Counted from the stretch's first letter, positions 1 through 11,701 are shown. The stretch is DNA of 64,000 nt from Metellina segmentata (GCA_947359465.1 OX375872.1:9370137-9434136); one strand, 5' to 3'. The notes: generated by a model not told the origin, from the letters alone. Numbers and translations are program-made.

Positions 1-319
1 CCTTCGATTCCGCTTCGCTACAACAGCAATATATCGATCCTCCGCAGAGGTCGTAGCGCTTGGGCGGCCGGCCACAGGTCTTCGGACAACTGTTTAGCTT
101 GTTTGGAACTGTTTCCATAATAGTGAAAAACCGAAATAATGAACGCCGAAGAAAAGAGCAATATCAGAAATTGATTGCCTGCTTCAAGGCGTCCCACAGA
201 ACGCCAGCGCTCACTATCTGCCAATCGTCTTCTGGAAGCCATAGAAACACGTCAATCTTGAAAACTAATCGTACGAAGTTCTGAACACTTTTTATCACCA
301 CTTACATGCAACTCCTGTA
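1..319. other. no recognised gene
   Basis: Short open frames exist on both strands, but none resembles a known family and no convincing splice sites frame them. The first 100 bases are richer in GC than what follows. Confidence 0.4.
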
Positions 320-354
320 ACCCTTCACAATGCTGGCTTCTTATACGACTGCCT
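320..354 (+). repeat. 35-bp block repeated at the far end of the window
   Basis: This block is identical to 63459-63493 in the same orientation. It begins ACCCTTCACAATGCTGGCTT and both copies then diverge. It is probably the edge of an interspersed repeat whose body is not clear here. Confidence 0.75.
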
Positions 355-1337
355 GTTTTGCATATTTCTCGACACGAAACCATGATTGGCTGTTACATAA
401 TACATTTGCATACTTCCATCTACCTCTGCAGGAAATTGCAACCTCTCAAATTCAGATTGACGCTTCTGGAAATTAATATTTTTCTCTCCGTGTTTTTAAT
501 TTTTAACCGTGAGTGTGTGTATATCTTTTTAAATCACAATAAGATAATTTAATTCCCGACATGAAAATGATCATTTAATGACTGATAAGATATCAGTAAA
601 GAGTACAGCTTTGATTTACGCATACTTTCGTTTCAATGCTTTTGTTGCGTTTTAGGTGCACTTTTTATGTTGCCAAGGAAGAAATTCTTAGACTGCACTG
701 GGCCATAACTAAAATCAAAGCAAAGGTTTTAATTTTTCAAATTTACATGAAAAGGAAAATACTTGGAAAAAATAAAGGAGCCTATGAAATTAAAGGACAA
801 AAAATTTAACAGAAATGAAAAAACAATCTAGAATATCCGAAATGAAAATTTTAAAGAAACGAGAGATGGGGATCACAAAAGACAATTTATTACGCTAAAG
901 AGAAAGAATCTTCTAGAATTTTCGATATAAAAATTTAAAAGAACTAAAATGAAATCAAAGGACAATTTAACGGAAATAAAAAGAACATTCTAGACTATTT
1001 GAAATGAAAATTTTTACTTTCCTCTTGCCAAAATTTCGGGGATATAATCCTAATGCAGTTGAGTTGCCTTTACCTGCCATAACTCCCCACAAAAAATTCG
1101 CCAAAAGCGTTATCAAAACTGTACCGGAGTTTCAAATTTTACATATCATTATGTTACAACTCTTTAACTCTTCAAATCACTTCGGATTTTACTTCGACGA
1201 GCATTAAAACTGGAGATATGAAAATTTTAAAGCGTTGACATCTATATTTCACACATGAGGCTCATAGCTTTTTCTCGAATTTCTCAATTTTTGTTAAACG
1301 TTACTCTCTGCAAAACACGATTTCTCAGAATGTATCA
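355..1337. other. AT-rich intergenic DNA, no gene seen
   Basis: Between about 770 and 1010 there are loosely repeated A-rich stretches (motifs like AAATGAAAATTTTAAAG). No coding signal was recognised. Confidence 0.5.
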
Positions 1338-1653
1338 GCCGACCAACCGGTCTGGTGGTTAGGATGGTAGCCTCTAGATCGAAAGGTTCCTGGTTTGAAT
1401 CCAGGTGAGTGCATGGATGTTTGTAAGCGTATGGTGTACCTTAAATCAGTCGTGGCTGAAAGTTCTCACGTTGGGTTGGTATGGAAGTTTGGAGAGTGGG
1501 GTGCCAGCTATGGTGTTGCCTCGTTATCTGACCGTGGTTCAAAATGACGTGGCGTTGTCCTCGGATCTTTCCCCTAGGGGATTGATCCCGGACCGTCGTC
1601 AATAGCCCTTTGTGTTGCTCTAGTACGACGTTAATTAAAAATTACCATTACCA
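1338..1653 (+). mobile_element. tRNA-derived SINE, full length
   Basis: The head has an A-box-like stretch at about 1353-1364 and a B-box-like GGTTTGAATCC at 1392-1402, as in pol III promoters of tRNA-derived SINEs. The body matches the other copies in this window and the tail ends AAAAATTACCATTACC. It is flanked by a 14-bp target-site duplication with one mismatch, CTCAGAATGTATCA (1324-1337) and CTCAGAATGCATCA (1654-1667). This is a good full-length reference copy. Confidence 0.9.
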
Positions 1654-1667
1654 CTCAGAATGCATCA

Positions 1668-2547
1668 ATTAAATTCTTTTGAAATTTTTTTTCAGCTCTG
1701 AAAATTATAAAGAAGGGTTTGAACTGCTATTATTAAGAAATATGCATTCTAAAATAAATTAACAGGATGTAAACTTGAATCTTTTTTAGTTTTTTTCAGA
1801 GATGACTGACGTTTAAGTCCACAGTAAATTAAATATAAGAAAAAATAATAGTGTTGTATTCAGTACACCTGAATCAATGTTTTTTAGAAAATTATTCACT
1901 TTACAAACCGGAAAAATGTTAACTACTTTTAACAATATGGCGCTTTGCGTAAGTAATATTTTTGACTATTTTGTACACTTTTTACTCCAATTTTATAGAA
2001 ATAAATTTTAAACAAAATATTTTCTACTCTAAAATGCATTTTCCTAGTAGAAATCAATCAAAAAAAATCCCTGATTCTTTCAAGCAATTGCCTCCGAAGG
2101 TAGACCAGATACTCCACCCCTCTCTCCCCTGACATGGAAGACATCCACTGAAATCAATGAAATCGGTTAATTTCTATACATTTCTCAAAACTTTAGGTTC
2201 GCCGAGTGCATTTCAAACTCTTAACCGCAAAATCAAGAAATCCTAAATTAAAACCAGTCGCTGTTCTTCCTCTCAGATTCCAAATTGCTCTGCGTTTCTT
2301 TTAGCCAAAATTAAAAGCAGAGGATGCCCAGAAATAGAAAGGGGAAAGGATTCAGCATACTCTTTTAGTTAAAGTTATGGGAATAGATAAAGCGGGGTAG
2401 AAGAAACGTGAGAAAATGGGTTTTTCTAATTTAGCGGAACTTTTGCTGCTGATTTTTGGAGCGTTGTAATTAAAAGTAATGGCATTGCATTTTTAATTAT
2501 AGACTATAACCCATAAAGCTTTGCTTCTCGTCTAAATTGACGATGCA
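1668..2547. other. intergenic, no gene seen
   Basis: AT-rich sequence without a recognisable coding region or repeat family. Confidence 0.45.
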
Positions 2548-2551
2548 TTAA

Positions 2552-3368
2552 CCCCAGTAGTGTAGTGTTGCTATTACGTTACAACACTCTTAGTGACTAA
2601 ATAATCTATAGGGTGAAAGAATCCGTGGATTCTTTCAACCTTTAGAAACATTCTATCGGTCTTTTCAAAGAATAGAATCCTTTGGGAAAATTCGATTGAT
2701 CTTTACTCGAAATAGAATTCTTTGGAACAATTCTACTGATTCTTACTTGGAATAAAATCCTTTGGAATGATTCCATTGTTCCATTTCATCGAATCCGGTC
2801 TTATGAAAGAGTTTATTGATCATTTCCTTAGATTAGAGTCATTTTGAAATATTATATTGCGCACTTCTTTAGAATATAATCCTTTGGAGCGATTCACACA
2901 TTGTGGTCCTTTCCTTACACTACAATCCTTTGGAAAGTTCTGCTGGTATTTTCGTCAGAAAAGACTCCTTTGGAAATATTCCACCGGCGCTTTCCTTAAA
3001 ATATAATCCTTTGGAAAGATGATTTTACTAATCCCTTCCTTGGGAGTGAATCCTTTGGAGCGATTCACACATTGTGGTCCTTTCCTTACACTAGAATTCT
3101 CTGGAAAGTTCTGCTGGTATTTTCTTCAGAAAAGACTCCTTTGGAAATATTCCATCGGCGCTTTCCTTAAAATATAATCATTTGGAAAGGTGATTTTACT
3201 GTTCCCTTCCTTGGGAGTGAATTCTTTGGAAATATACCGATGATAATTTCCTTAGAATTGAATCCTTTAGAAACATTCTGTTGATGAAGAAGTTAAAACT
3301 GGTTCCAAGTCACGCTGGGAAGACTGCAGGTGGCTAGGTGGAATTATGCTTCTGAACCCCACAAAGGG
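2552..3368 (+). mobile_element. family A TTAA-flanked element with internal minisatellite
   Basis: The element lies between TTAA at 2548-2551 and TTAA at 3369-3372. The left end starts CCCCAGTAGTGTAGTG; the right end read inward on the minus strand starts CCCTTTGTGGGG. The middle (about 2620-3280) is an array of roughly 40-bp degenerate units on the theme GAATCCTTTGGAAAGATTC. Related copies are at 8035-8500, 24077-24532, 26505-27683, 30326-30826, 34468-34610, 41517-41719 and 48663-49015. TTAA next to CCC is what piggyBac-superfamily ends look like; that assignment is inferred, as no transposase is encoded. Confidence 0.75.
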
Positions 3369-3372
3369 TTAA

Positions 3373-4117
3373 GCGCGTCAGTTAACAAGGTTGGAGTGTT
3401 GCAGTTAAGAAAATGAAGTTTTGAGCGCCTGTAAAAACTACACATTTTTATGCTTAAGTACGATTTTGGATGAGGCCAAACATTTAATCTGCCCTCTTGA
3501 ATCTCAAACAGAAATGTGTGAATTCCAAGCAATTTCAGTGGGAAAAATCCATCGGAGAAGCCCATGTTATATTTTTGAAAGATATTTTTATCGACAGGGC
3601 TGTATGCGAATGTATTTGAAAAAACTGTTCTATTCGATGTGTCCAGGCGCATACGATAGTTTAAGACATACCTCACTATTACATATACAGGTGTTCCAAT
3701 TGAAACTTGGGGCCATGGAAGAGGACCGGAGGGGTCGAGCGGGGGCACGTTAAATCTGTCGTGACTAAAAGTAAAAATAACATCGATACTTTTCTCCATT
3801 CACTGCACTCCTTTTTATTTATTTTACAACACCACTGCGAAAGGTAAGTCTTCAAAAGGAATTGGAGACTTTTTAGGTGGAGCAATTGGTGGAATGCGGA
3901 AAACGAGATTCTTTATTCGGATACCGACTAGTACAGTTAATGTTTTTAGTCTCCGTGAACCATTTTCATAACATATCTTTTATTTCTTCGAAACAATGTG
4001 TCATTTGACGGTCAAAAATCTGTCTCAATATTTCGCAAAAGTAAGTTAGTAATATCCTAAATAAATTTTACTCGATCGTGTCCAAACATTGTATAAATTC
4101 CAGTTCCATTAATAAAT
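3373..4117. other. no supported gene
   Basis: A 151-codon open frame on the minus strand (3344-3799) runs into the end of the family A element and matches nothing I recognise, so it is not called. A stretch near 3720-3770 resembles an eroded piece of the SINE body. Confidence 0.4.
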
Positions 4118-4383
4118 GGTAGGTATTTTAACTATCGTCACACTAGAGAAACTCAACGGGCTACTGGCGACGATCAAACCCTACCAAAAAGATCCGAGGA
4201 CAACGCGTCATGTTGAACCATGCTCAGATGACGAGAACACTCTCAACTTTCCACACCACTTCAACGTGGACATTTGAGGCCACGACGGAGATTTAACTTT
4301 CCCTTTTTTGTACATTATGATCTTTCTCTGGATTCGAACTCTAGACGGACCGGTTGTTAATCCGTTTCAAACCGGATCACCAC
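4118..4383 (-). mobile_element. tRNA-derived SINE, older copy
   Basis: Read on the minus strand this matches the SINE from a degraded tRNA-like head (near 4325-4383) to the tail, which here reads GGTAGGTATTTTAACTATCG on the plus strand. The tail type differs from the ATTACCATTACC tail of the young copies, so it belongs to a second subfamily. Confidence 0.75.
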
Positions 4384-5384
4384 CATGCAAAAAATATTGC
4401 AAATTGCTAAAGGGGAATTATGCATGCGAACCCCTCAGAAGGTTAATGTTCGCATAGGAAGTTTTGAACCTCCCTGTAAAGCATCCAATAAAACTGCCAT
4501 TTTACGACAGCTTTCACGAGTAAATACCACGCCACTGACATCGTAAAAAGAATTAAAAGTCTCCGCACTCTCGATAATCGAAAATTCATGGATTCGGAAT
4601 GACGATTCTATTATTCATCCCCTTGGTAATAAAACTTGCATGACTCGAACGAAGAAACGAATGACCAATATATTGAGTTTACAGTTCCACAGATCAAAAG
4701 AATATCCCACGCGCTGTCAATGTCGATAGCTCGCGTTTTATTTTCTCGTGTATTCAGGGCTCAATTTATCTCGGAATCCATCAAAGATAAAGATGATGAA
4801 TTGTCCACAATCGATGATCGGTGTGGGTTTTTTTACTTGCCCTTGTTAATTTCTCACGCGAATGTGTTACACACGACGATGCGATCGAAAAGAAGTCAAT
4901 CGCTTTTGCTTCCAGTAACGAACGCAAACTTCGTTAAGTATAAGTAAAAAACGAGCCGCATATGGTAACGAAGTATGGATCGCGAATCGAGTGATGATGT
5001 ATCGGCAAAGTAAGACAAAGACAAGAGTTCATTTGACTCTTGGTGGGATGGAGTTCGTTATGATAGTTTTTCAGCCTTTATGGCCTTGCCTCAAGAGGTA
5101 TGTTCTTATTTAAGTTCATTCAATTCCAATTAGCCAGAGACGAACGCAGTGAAAGGCCGGTCGACGCCTGCTTTCAAGTCTACTGAAATATCTTCCTTTG
5201 ATTCAAAAGAAGCTCAAATGAAACGAACGCCGAGTATTGTTCTATTTGTGACGCACGAGTCGAAAGTGTTTCGACGAGATGTCCATTTGGCGAAGGCCAT
5301 CTCTTCGAGACAAAACTGCCCTATTACTTCAAGGAAAGGTAGGTCTTGTCGAATTGTCTCGTTATCAGATCCGACCCCATCTCT
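4384..5384. other. no recognised gene
   Basis: Two plus-strand open frames, 4636-4947 (103 codons) and 5149-5481 (110 codons), have no recognisable domain, and the second runs into family B repeat debris. Base composition is slightly GC-richer than the surroundings. A coding function is not supported but cannot be excluded. Confidence 0.35.
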
Positions 5385-5485
5385 ATGTACGAGATATCTC
5401 GGCATTCGAAGAAAACTGTCCAGATATTCATCTCGTCCTCATCAAAAAATTGCCAGTATATTTATGACATCTCGCCCTTAGCAAC
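5385..5485 (+). repeat. family B minisatellite fragment
   Basis: Units with ACGAGATATCTCG and CATCTCGTCCTCATCAA match the internal array of family B. No TTAA-CCC end is visible, so this is a fragment. Confidence 0.55.
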
Positions 5486-5675
5486 ATTTGGCTTTTAATT
5501 AGTTGTAGGGTTCTATTGGAGTAGTACAACGGACTAGCGGTGTTGCTTATAAATGGAGATGGCTTTGCCTATAAACGCCGCCCTGTTGTGTAATAGTATC
5601 GGTAGTAGCAATACAATTCTCGAACGAGAGTGTCAAAAGTGCCTTCCTTGGAAGAGAGAGAAATACCTGGAGTAC

Positions 5676-5945
5676 AATTGGCCATGATCCGGGATCAATT
5701 CCAAAGGGGAATTTGGTAATTTTTAATTAACGTTCTTCGAGAGCAATTCCAAAGGGAAGAATATAAGGACAACACTTTTGAAACACGGTCAGATGACCTG
5801 AACTGGCACCCCACTCTCTAAACTTTGACGCCAATATGATTGACAGATTTAACGTGCATCATCCCAACGTACACGACGGTCTTGGGTTGGTCCTCGTTTC
5901 ACAAGCCAACGGTTGCTATTCCACTACTACTCTTCCAACCGGGTA
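5676..5945 (-). mobile_element. tRNA-derived SINE, rearranged copy
   Basis: Minus-strand SINE with the usual central block (complement of GGAGAGTGGGGTGCCAG near 5808-5822) and a decayed tRNA-like head near 5900-5945. The tail part seems disturbed: GGTAATTTTTAATTAACG appears at about 5714, inside the copy, and GATCAATTCCAAAGGG-like sequence occurs twice. Confidence 0.7.
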
Positions 5946-6340
5946 TCTCCAAGGAAGTGAAGATCCAATTGTCACTTGCTCATGACAATTTGGAACAGGA
6001 GCACTAGGGGGCACAGACCTCCAAGAGGTTGAAAGGAGTGCTTGCTTGCCGAAGCATATTTTACTAGGCAAAATAGAGAATCCAAAAAAAAATGATTCTG
6101 TAGGATCTCAAAATTGACATGAATAAGACATGAGTTTGAAGGTAGGGATATTTTTCTCTGGAAAATATCAATAAAAATCACAAACTTCGATTTCACACAC
6201 AACTATGGCCCTAAGCTATAACGATGGTCCAAATTCCAACGTGTAAAAATGCACCGAAGTTTAAAATGGAAGCGACGTCTAGTGAACCATTTAGGTAGCA
6301 AATTGTTGAGTTATTATTTAAGAATTAATTGCGCATTGTC
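5946..6340. other. no gene seen
   Basis: Sequence just beyond the probable 3' end of the minus-strand gene at 6790-9140. No repeat family recognised. Confidence 0.4.
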
Positions 6341-6350
6341 TTTATTTATT
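6341..6350 (-). promoter_or_regulatory. candidate poly(A) signal
   Basis: On the minus strand this reads AATAAATAAA, about 440 bp beyond the stop codon at 6790-6792. The distance suits a 3' untranslated region. Such motifs are common by chance in AT-rich DNA. Confidence 0.4.
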
Positions 6351-6789
6351 TGTGTATATATATTGTGTGGCATACTATCTTTGCGTCAACTTTGAGAGCT
6401 TGGTAATTTTCCTCACAGGTTAGCCGTCAGAAAAAAAAAGGAATTTAAAGTAAACAGATAAAGCCCGTTTTCGCTGAGGGGAAATCGCTCATTAGTACTG
6501 GCCTATTTGGCAGTGTTGAATATTTCTGACCCAGTGGCTGTGTTTCGTCTGGGATCATTGCGTCGATTTTCGAATAATTGCGGAGGAGTGGCTGTCGAAA
6601 GATGTCTGACGGGTAAATCAAGTCGACTTAGCCCATTATAGCTGTCGAATTGCACACGAGTTTTTTGTGTTTTGGATAATCAGTTGAACCCGTCAATAAT
6701 TTAGAATTGATGGTTTGACCCACAACCTCGTGACAGATCTTCAAACTGGAAGAAATAACATGAAGCTGTGGACATATGCTCCATCTATT

Positions 6790-6874
6790 TCATTCTAATG
6801 TCCATGGTTTATCGTCCACTCCCGAAAGGGGGATTCTGGTGAACTTCGAATGGACTGGCTTCTCCTTATTGCCT
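6790..6874 (-). CDS. terminal coding exon of an unidentified minus-strand gene
   Basis: I do not recognise this protein. On the minus strand a polypyrimidine-containing acceptor (AATCAACCCTCATCCAG) is followed by 85 bases: one base completing a codon, 27 codons and a TGA. The peptide is basic and polar, starting GNKEKPVHSK and ending DDKPWTLE. The exon starts in the phase left by the donor of exon 7197-7323, so the two join as one frame (AG plus A gives arginine). The frame can also be read through upstream without a stop to 7086, so an unspliced form cannot be excluded, but the phase match with two further exons favours splicing. A candidate poly(A) signal lies downstream at 6341-6350. Confidence 0.6.
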
Positions 6875-7196
6875 CTGGATGAGGGTTGATTGATTTGGCG
6901 ATTCTTGAGAAATTGAACGACGATACAAATAGTCGTCCACGCCAACAATCGGTGCACCTTTCCTTTACCTTCGACAATACAGTCGTAAGAATAAGAGGAA
7001 GTGATGAAAAACAGAGGAGTTGTCAATTTTTTTCCGACCTCACGGTCTACTTGGGAGAGGATCATTATGATGAATCCGGGAACCAAGCTCTTCCATAGCT
7101 TGTTCCTGCTGTCGGATGTGAGATGTCCAAAAGGGTAAAATTCCTTTCCTCACAGATTCTATTCCGAGCCGGACACCTAGCATGCCGAAACCTCAC
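6875..7196 (-). other. intron (322 bp) of the minus-strand gene
   Basis: The intron starts with donor GTGAGG and ends with CATCCAG. An open frame in the first part (7065-7197, minus) overlaps the donor region but matches no family, and reading through would lose the C-terminal exon. Confidence 0.5.
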
Positions 7197-7323
7197 CTTA
7201 TTTTCCCGAGATCTTTCGCCGAGGGTGAGTCTATCTGTTCTTCGGATTTTGCCATCGATCCATATCCTTTCTCCCGGACTTTTATCTTGTGTTTTGAACA
7301 ATTATTTGTAAAAGTTGATTTTT
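7197..7323 (-). CDS. internal coding exon of an unidentified minus-strand gene
   Basis: The exon ends in a strong donor (ATAAG then GTGAGG). Its best acceptor is CAAAACCCAG just upstream, which gives 127 bases: two bases completing a codon, 41 codons and two carried over. The peptide is hydrophilic, with a lysine-rich start (KHKIKVREKGYGSM) and a serine/acidic end (KSEEQIDSPSAKDLGKI), as in a disordered tail. The start phase matches the donor of exon 8933-9140 and the end phase matches exon 6790-6874. A second acceptor at 7342/7343 (TTTAAAG) would add about six codons in the same frame but would not fit the upstream donor. The function is unknown. Confidence 0.6.
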
Positions 7324-8932
7324 CTGGGTTTTGTCGGGGCTCCTTTAAATAAATTTTTAATTTGTATTCATCGATACTTTAATTTAGATGTAATCAATTT
7401 TCCTCTTCAATTTAAAGAGAACTGTCTTTAGGTGCTTTATTGTTCATATGGAGGCAAATCAATGTTTAAAGTGTACATTTTTGCCACTATACGATTCAAA
7501 CTCATATCTAAACACAATAAAATAACAGAGCATATAAAATGAGATTTAATGTTATGGTATTAGAAAACAATTTGTCCGACACGTTTTATCACTTATCAAC
7601 GCAAGAGTTAACCTACTGCATTTACCTTAGTGTACAAAACATTCTCTAAACTATGGTCCTTAATAAATTTATGAAAGGAAATATTCGATGATCTGTAGTT
7701 GTGAAATTCATAATACAGTACAATGGTACAAAGCTTGTCTAAAATAATTACGTATATAGAGTAACAAAAATGGTAAATATCGATTTGCGATCTTACTACA
7801 GGTAACAAAATAACCTTTTGGAAAGCTTTATTTTGGAAGATATTACAAAGAATCAAAAAAGGGGTTATCACCTTAGTTATCCAAACATCAAAGTTATAAT
7901 ATTTAAAGTCAAGGATCATATGTTGTTGCATTTCTAGCTGTCCAGAATAAAAAGCGGTCTTCCCGCAGTCTTCCCTGTATTCATTTCGTATCAGTTTTGA
8001 CCTTCTTGAAAAAAATGTAATCTCCAAAGGACTTTATACTAAAGAAATGAACAAATATTTTCATAGGATGCTATTATGAGGAAATGAACGATAAAATATT
8101 TCCAAAGGATTCTATTCTAAGGAAATAAACAATGGACTCATTCCAAAGCATTCTATTCCAAGTAAAGGGGTGATAGAATCTTCCTAAAGGCATTCTACTC
8201 CACGAAAGGAGCAATAGAATGTTTTCAAAGGATTCACACTTTTAAAGGAAGAGGTAATAGAATCCTTCCAAGGGAATCCACTCTAAGAAAAGACCATAAG
8301 AATCGTTCCAAAGCCTTCGATTCCAAGGAAAGGAGCAATAGATTTCCAAAAGATTCTACTCGAAGTAAGTGACCCAATCGAATTGTTCAAAAGGTGTAAA
8401 GAATCCACGATTCTTTAAAAAGGTGGGGTTATTTAGTCTGTAAGTGTGTTGTGGGGTAAAAGCAACACAAACTACTCTCAAAACTACCAAAGGGTCGATA
8501 AAAACTTTCTGATTAAGTGGTCCAGAAAACATTGTAAACTGTTAAAACCCGCCCAAACCTCCGATTTCGATCCCAGAACTTCCCAAAACCGCGTTCATCT
8601 TGATGCCACCAACCCTACAACAGAAACGAGCCACCTTCAATTCGAAAGAATTGAAATTACACCTTCCCTAATCGCTAGGACTGATCCCGAATCCACCGGC
8701 CTCATTCCACATTTCAATGTTTTTACCTGTACAGCCTCTAAAGTAAAAAGAAGCCAGCCAAATAGGAGTCCCCCGTTATCGGCCTGTGGGTATTGGAAGT
8801 AATGAAACCGCGCTTCCAGCACATCAACCCTTAACGATTGCTTCCTCGCTGGCCGCATAAGAAGATTGCGAACCGCTTCATGCAAAAGGAAATATGGAAA
8901 GTGTGATTAAGGTAATGGAGTTTTAGCTTCAC
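7324..8932 (-). other. intron (about 1.6 kb) holding a family A element
   Basis: The intron runs from donor GTGAAG at 8932 to the CCCAG acceptor. It contains AT-rich DNA, the reverse family A copy at about 8035-8500, and a GC-richer part at 8550-8900 with open frames on both strands that I could not support as exons. Confidence 0.45.
8035..8500 (-). mobile_element. family A element, reverse, one end lost
   Basis: About nine degenerate 40-bp units on the theme CCAAAGGATTCTATTCTAAG are followed by the conserved unique end (GGGGTTATTTAGTCTG, then GTAAAAGCAACAC) finishing near the AAAGGG at 8490-8497. The opposite unique end is missing. Confidence 0.7.
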
Positions 8933-9140
8933 CTGAAAGATTGGGTAGACTGCCAGCTTGGACAAGGCCCGAATCCCTGGAGTGCTTGAGGTTATTTTCG
9001 TTGACGTCCATGGAGAAGTATCCGTCTTCGCTTTTGTCTCTGTCGGTCGTGCTGAGGCTGTTGTTGTTCGCTTCTTCGGTGTCGATGTAGAAGGTCTCGC
9101 ACTTCTTCAGCTCGTGCTTCAGCTGAGAGAAGCTTCGGAC
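8933..9140 (-). CDS. coding exon, serine- and acid-rich, unidentified gene
   Basis: On the minus strand a pyrimidine-rich acceptor (GGTGTTTCAACTCTAG) precedes 208 bases with one long open frame of 69 codons, ending at donor CAG-GTGAAG. Codons show a strong preference for C or G in third position (GAG CTG AAG AAG TGC GAG ACC TTC), unlike the AT-rich surroundings. The peptide begins VRSFSQLKHELKKCETFYI, then a polar stretch with NNNSLSTTDRDKSEDGYFS, and ends near AGSLPNLS. It resembles a regulatory linker with serine phosphorylation sites more than a folded domain. The donor leaves phase 1, matching exon 7197-7323. The acceptor would accept an upstream phase-0 exon such as the DCX exon at 39748, but a link is only a guess. 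Confidence 0.7.
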
Positions 9141-9386
9141 CTAGAGTTGAAACACCAGGCTTTTACAAAGGAAATAAAACCAAATGCACAATAATAAAAC
9201 CTGAAACTATGACTGATCATCGGAAATAAGATGCCTACCCGACTAGTAGAATACATTTAATGATTTTATTCGCTTCTTGAAAAGGTATACGATTTTGTAC
9301 TAAGCTCCAGCAACACTTAACTTAAATATACTTACTTTGACTTGAAAGTACACCCTTTATATATAAATAAGACTGCAATTGAGAAA
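9141..9386. other. intronic or intergenic, no gene seen
   Basis: AT-rich sequence upstream of the exon ending at 9140. Confidence 0.4.
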
Positions 9387-9535
9387 ATAAGGAAGGTAGG
9401 TATTTTAATAAAAGTCGCACTGAGAGAGAGAGAAGCAACACATCGGGTTATCGACGACGATCTGGTATCAATTCCGAAGGGAAAGAGATCCGGACTCTCC
9501 ATACTTCCACACCACGCCTTCGATCAATCTTGCTA
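9387..9535 (-). mobile_element. SINE fragment
   Basis: The tail (GGTAGGTATTTTAAT) and the ATCGACGACGATC block of the SINE are present, then the central part is collapsed (internal deletion) up to CCACACCACGCC. It abuts the family B array at 9536. Confidence 0.65.
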
Positions 9536-9785
9536 ATGACGAGATATATCGCTTAAGATAATGCCTATTTATATGAAGAGATCTTATAAGTTTTCTTTTA
9601 ATGACGAGATATCTCGTACATCAAGATTTTATCAGTTTTTTCTAATGACGAGATTTCTCTTCAATCAAGATCTGGTCAGTTTTTTTTTAATGACAAGAAT
9701 CCTCGCCTATCAAAATCGTCAGTTTTTTTAATGACGAGATATTTCGTTCTTCACGATGGGGTCAGTTTTTTAATGTCGAGATAAG
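9536..9785 (+). repeat. family B minisatellite array between two SINE pieces
   Basis: Six or so units of about 40-50 bp with the repeated phrase TAATGACGAGATATCTCG and ATCAAGATCTGGTCAG. The TTAA-CCC ends are not visible, so only the array survives or moved. Confidence 0.65.
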
Positions 9786-9990
9786 GGAGAGATCCGATAC
9801 CTAATAAGTTGAATCATGGTCAGATGACAACACCTGAGCTGGCACTACAATTTCCAAGCTTCTACAATACACCAACGTGCGGTCATTTGAGGCCACGACA
9901 GATTTAACGTACACCAGCTCACCGGTCTTTGAATGGATCGAATTGAATTGAACTCCCAAATCTTCAGTTGCTAATCCGCTACCCTTCCAA
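9786..9990 (-). mobile_element. SINE, partial, minus strand
   Basis: Central SINE block (CATGGTCAGATGAC, then GAGCTGGCAC) through a decayed tRNA-like head near 9965-9990. With 9387-9535 this may be one SINE split by the family B array. Confidence 0.65.
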
Positions 9991-10853
9991 CCTTGCCCTC
10001 AAAATAGATTCAACCAACAATAAATGCTAGATTTAAAAACTGCAACACTTGAAGTAAGTAAGCAGAGGGGGGGGGGGGAATGCTATGATGGAATTTAAAA
10101 ATTGATTCAATTTTAAGAGGTTTGGTTGAGAAATGTTTGCGATTTAATTGAAGTGGATTGAAAAAGCGGTCAAAACAAGACACAATCGACTCCAATATGG
10201 CGGACAGTCAAAGCTACCACACACACCGGGCACACACTTTCCTAATAAAAGATGACTGTGAGTCAAACGATTCGGAAACTTAAAAAGTGCAGGGGGGAGT
10301 CGTATTGATTCGGACTGAAACGGATTCAATTCTAGAAATATCGAAAAAGGAACAATTCTTTCACGAGCCAATGATAGAATGATACACAATAATACAAGAT
10401 TTACTTTCACTAATTGGATTCTTGAAAAGTCGTTACATTTTAACACTTTTCGCATATATCAAATAGAAAAAATAACATTAATAATAGATAACATTTACGG
10501 TACTTCGAATCTCACAAGAAACCTCAGCATCTGTAATAATAATACTATGAAATGCCTTTGTGTTTGACACTCTAACAATTCCTATGATTGAAATGCATTG
10601 TGCTTTTAGTACCATATTTTTATTCTTTGTCCTATAAAATCCATTATGTATTGTTCCCTCCCGCCGTAAGAGAGTTCGAGTGTTCTTTTAAAATTTCATA
10701 AGCCTCTACAGCAATGTTCTAAAAGCGCAGGAATATTAAATGTGGTAATCGTGGTATAATTCTCTTCAATATGCGAGTGTATATGCTAACGCACTTTTCT
10801 TCATACCAGACTGAAATGTTAATTGAACTGAAACATAATGTGGTGGCGATTTA
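9991..10853. other. no gene seen
   Basis: Contains a G run at about 10067-10077. Open frames on either strand are short and unrecognised. Confidence 0.4.
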
Positions 10854-11701
10854 TCTATATATAAAAAAAGGATGTGTGTATATTTTCTATACAAATCTTC
10901 ACCCCCCGTTTGTAAAATCCACACCAAATTTGGTACACTTCTGCTTTAGAACACTGCGGAAAACATAGGTTAACTCTTAACCCCCGTTCTTTCATCCTTT
11001 GGGGCTAGAAACAATTCGAAATCGCCAAAGAAATAACATTGAGTATAAAGCGATTGCTGTAGGCTGCTCAGATTGTTTTACCAGCGTGTTGCTCGAAAAA
11101 CAGTTTTTTCCAAAACATATCAAATTACAATATTCATGTTTGAACTTACTTTTTATTTCTTCTCATGCTGTAAATAAATTATAGATATTTGATTGATGAA
11201 GAAAGAATATTTAAGATAGTTAATTTTGCTTAACTTACATTTTGTAATGGAACACGAAAAGCCCAAACGAAAAACTCATGGATCATAAAAGCGTAATTTT
11301 ACTAATCGGGTATCTGGCACCACCAGAATTAATGTTTATTTTTTTTTAGTTTGATTTAGAATTCTGTGTTTGCGTAATTGGGTTGACAGCTAGATGTTGT
11401 GATCTTTTTTCAAGAATCGGAATTTAGTTTATGTTTGTATTTATGTGTTTCGATAAATTACCTATTGCAGATAATTATTTCGGAGTCATATTTTAATGAT
11501 TTATTTATTGCCTGCAAAATATCAGACAAGGGTAATTTCTTGACGGTACGTGATATTTCGATCAACTTTCCTTAAATATTTGATTAAATACGTAATGATT
11601 TGGTATTTCAGTTGACAGCGAGATGTTGCGCTCATATTTGATGATTCACAATTTTTTTTAATGTAAGGGTTTTTTTATTAAACAAATCATTATTGTATTA
11701 A

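Noticed and set aside
3344..3799. 151-codon open frame on the minus strand
   Set aside because: It runs into the unique end of a family A element, has no recognisable domain and no splice or codon support.
4636..4947. 103-codon plus-strand open frame
   Set aside because: No family resemblance, no splice signals with clear partners and no codon bias that stands out.
7065..7301. 78-codon minus-strand open frame
   Set aside because: It is out of frame with the well-supported exon 7197-7323 and overlaps its donor.
8555..8885. Possible extra exon between 8933-9140 and 7197-7323 (minus strand)
   Set aside because: A phase-compatible reading exists, but the peptide is hydrophobic and unlike its neighbours, the intron would be only about 80 bp, and skipping it also gives matching phases.
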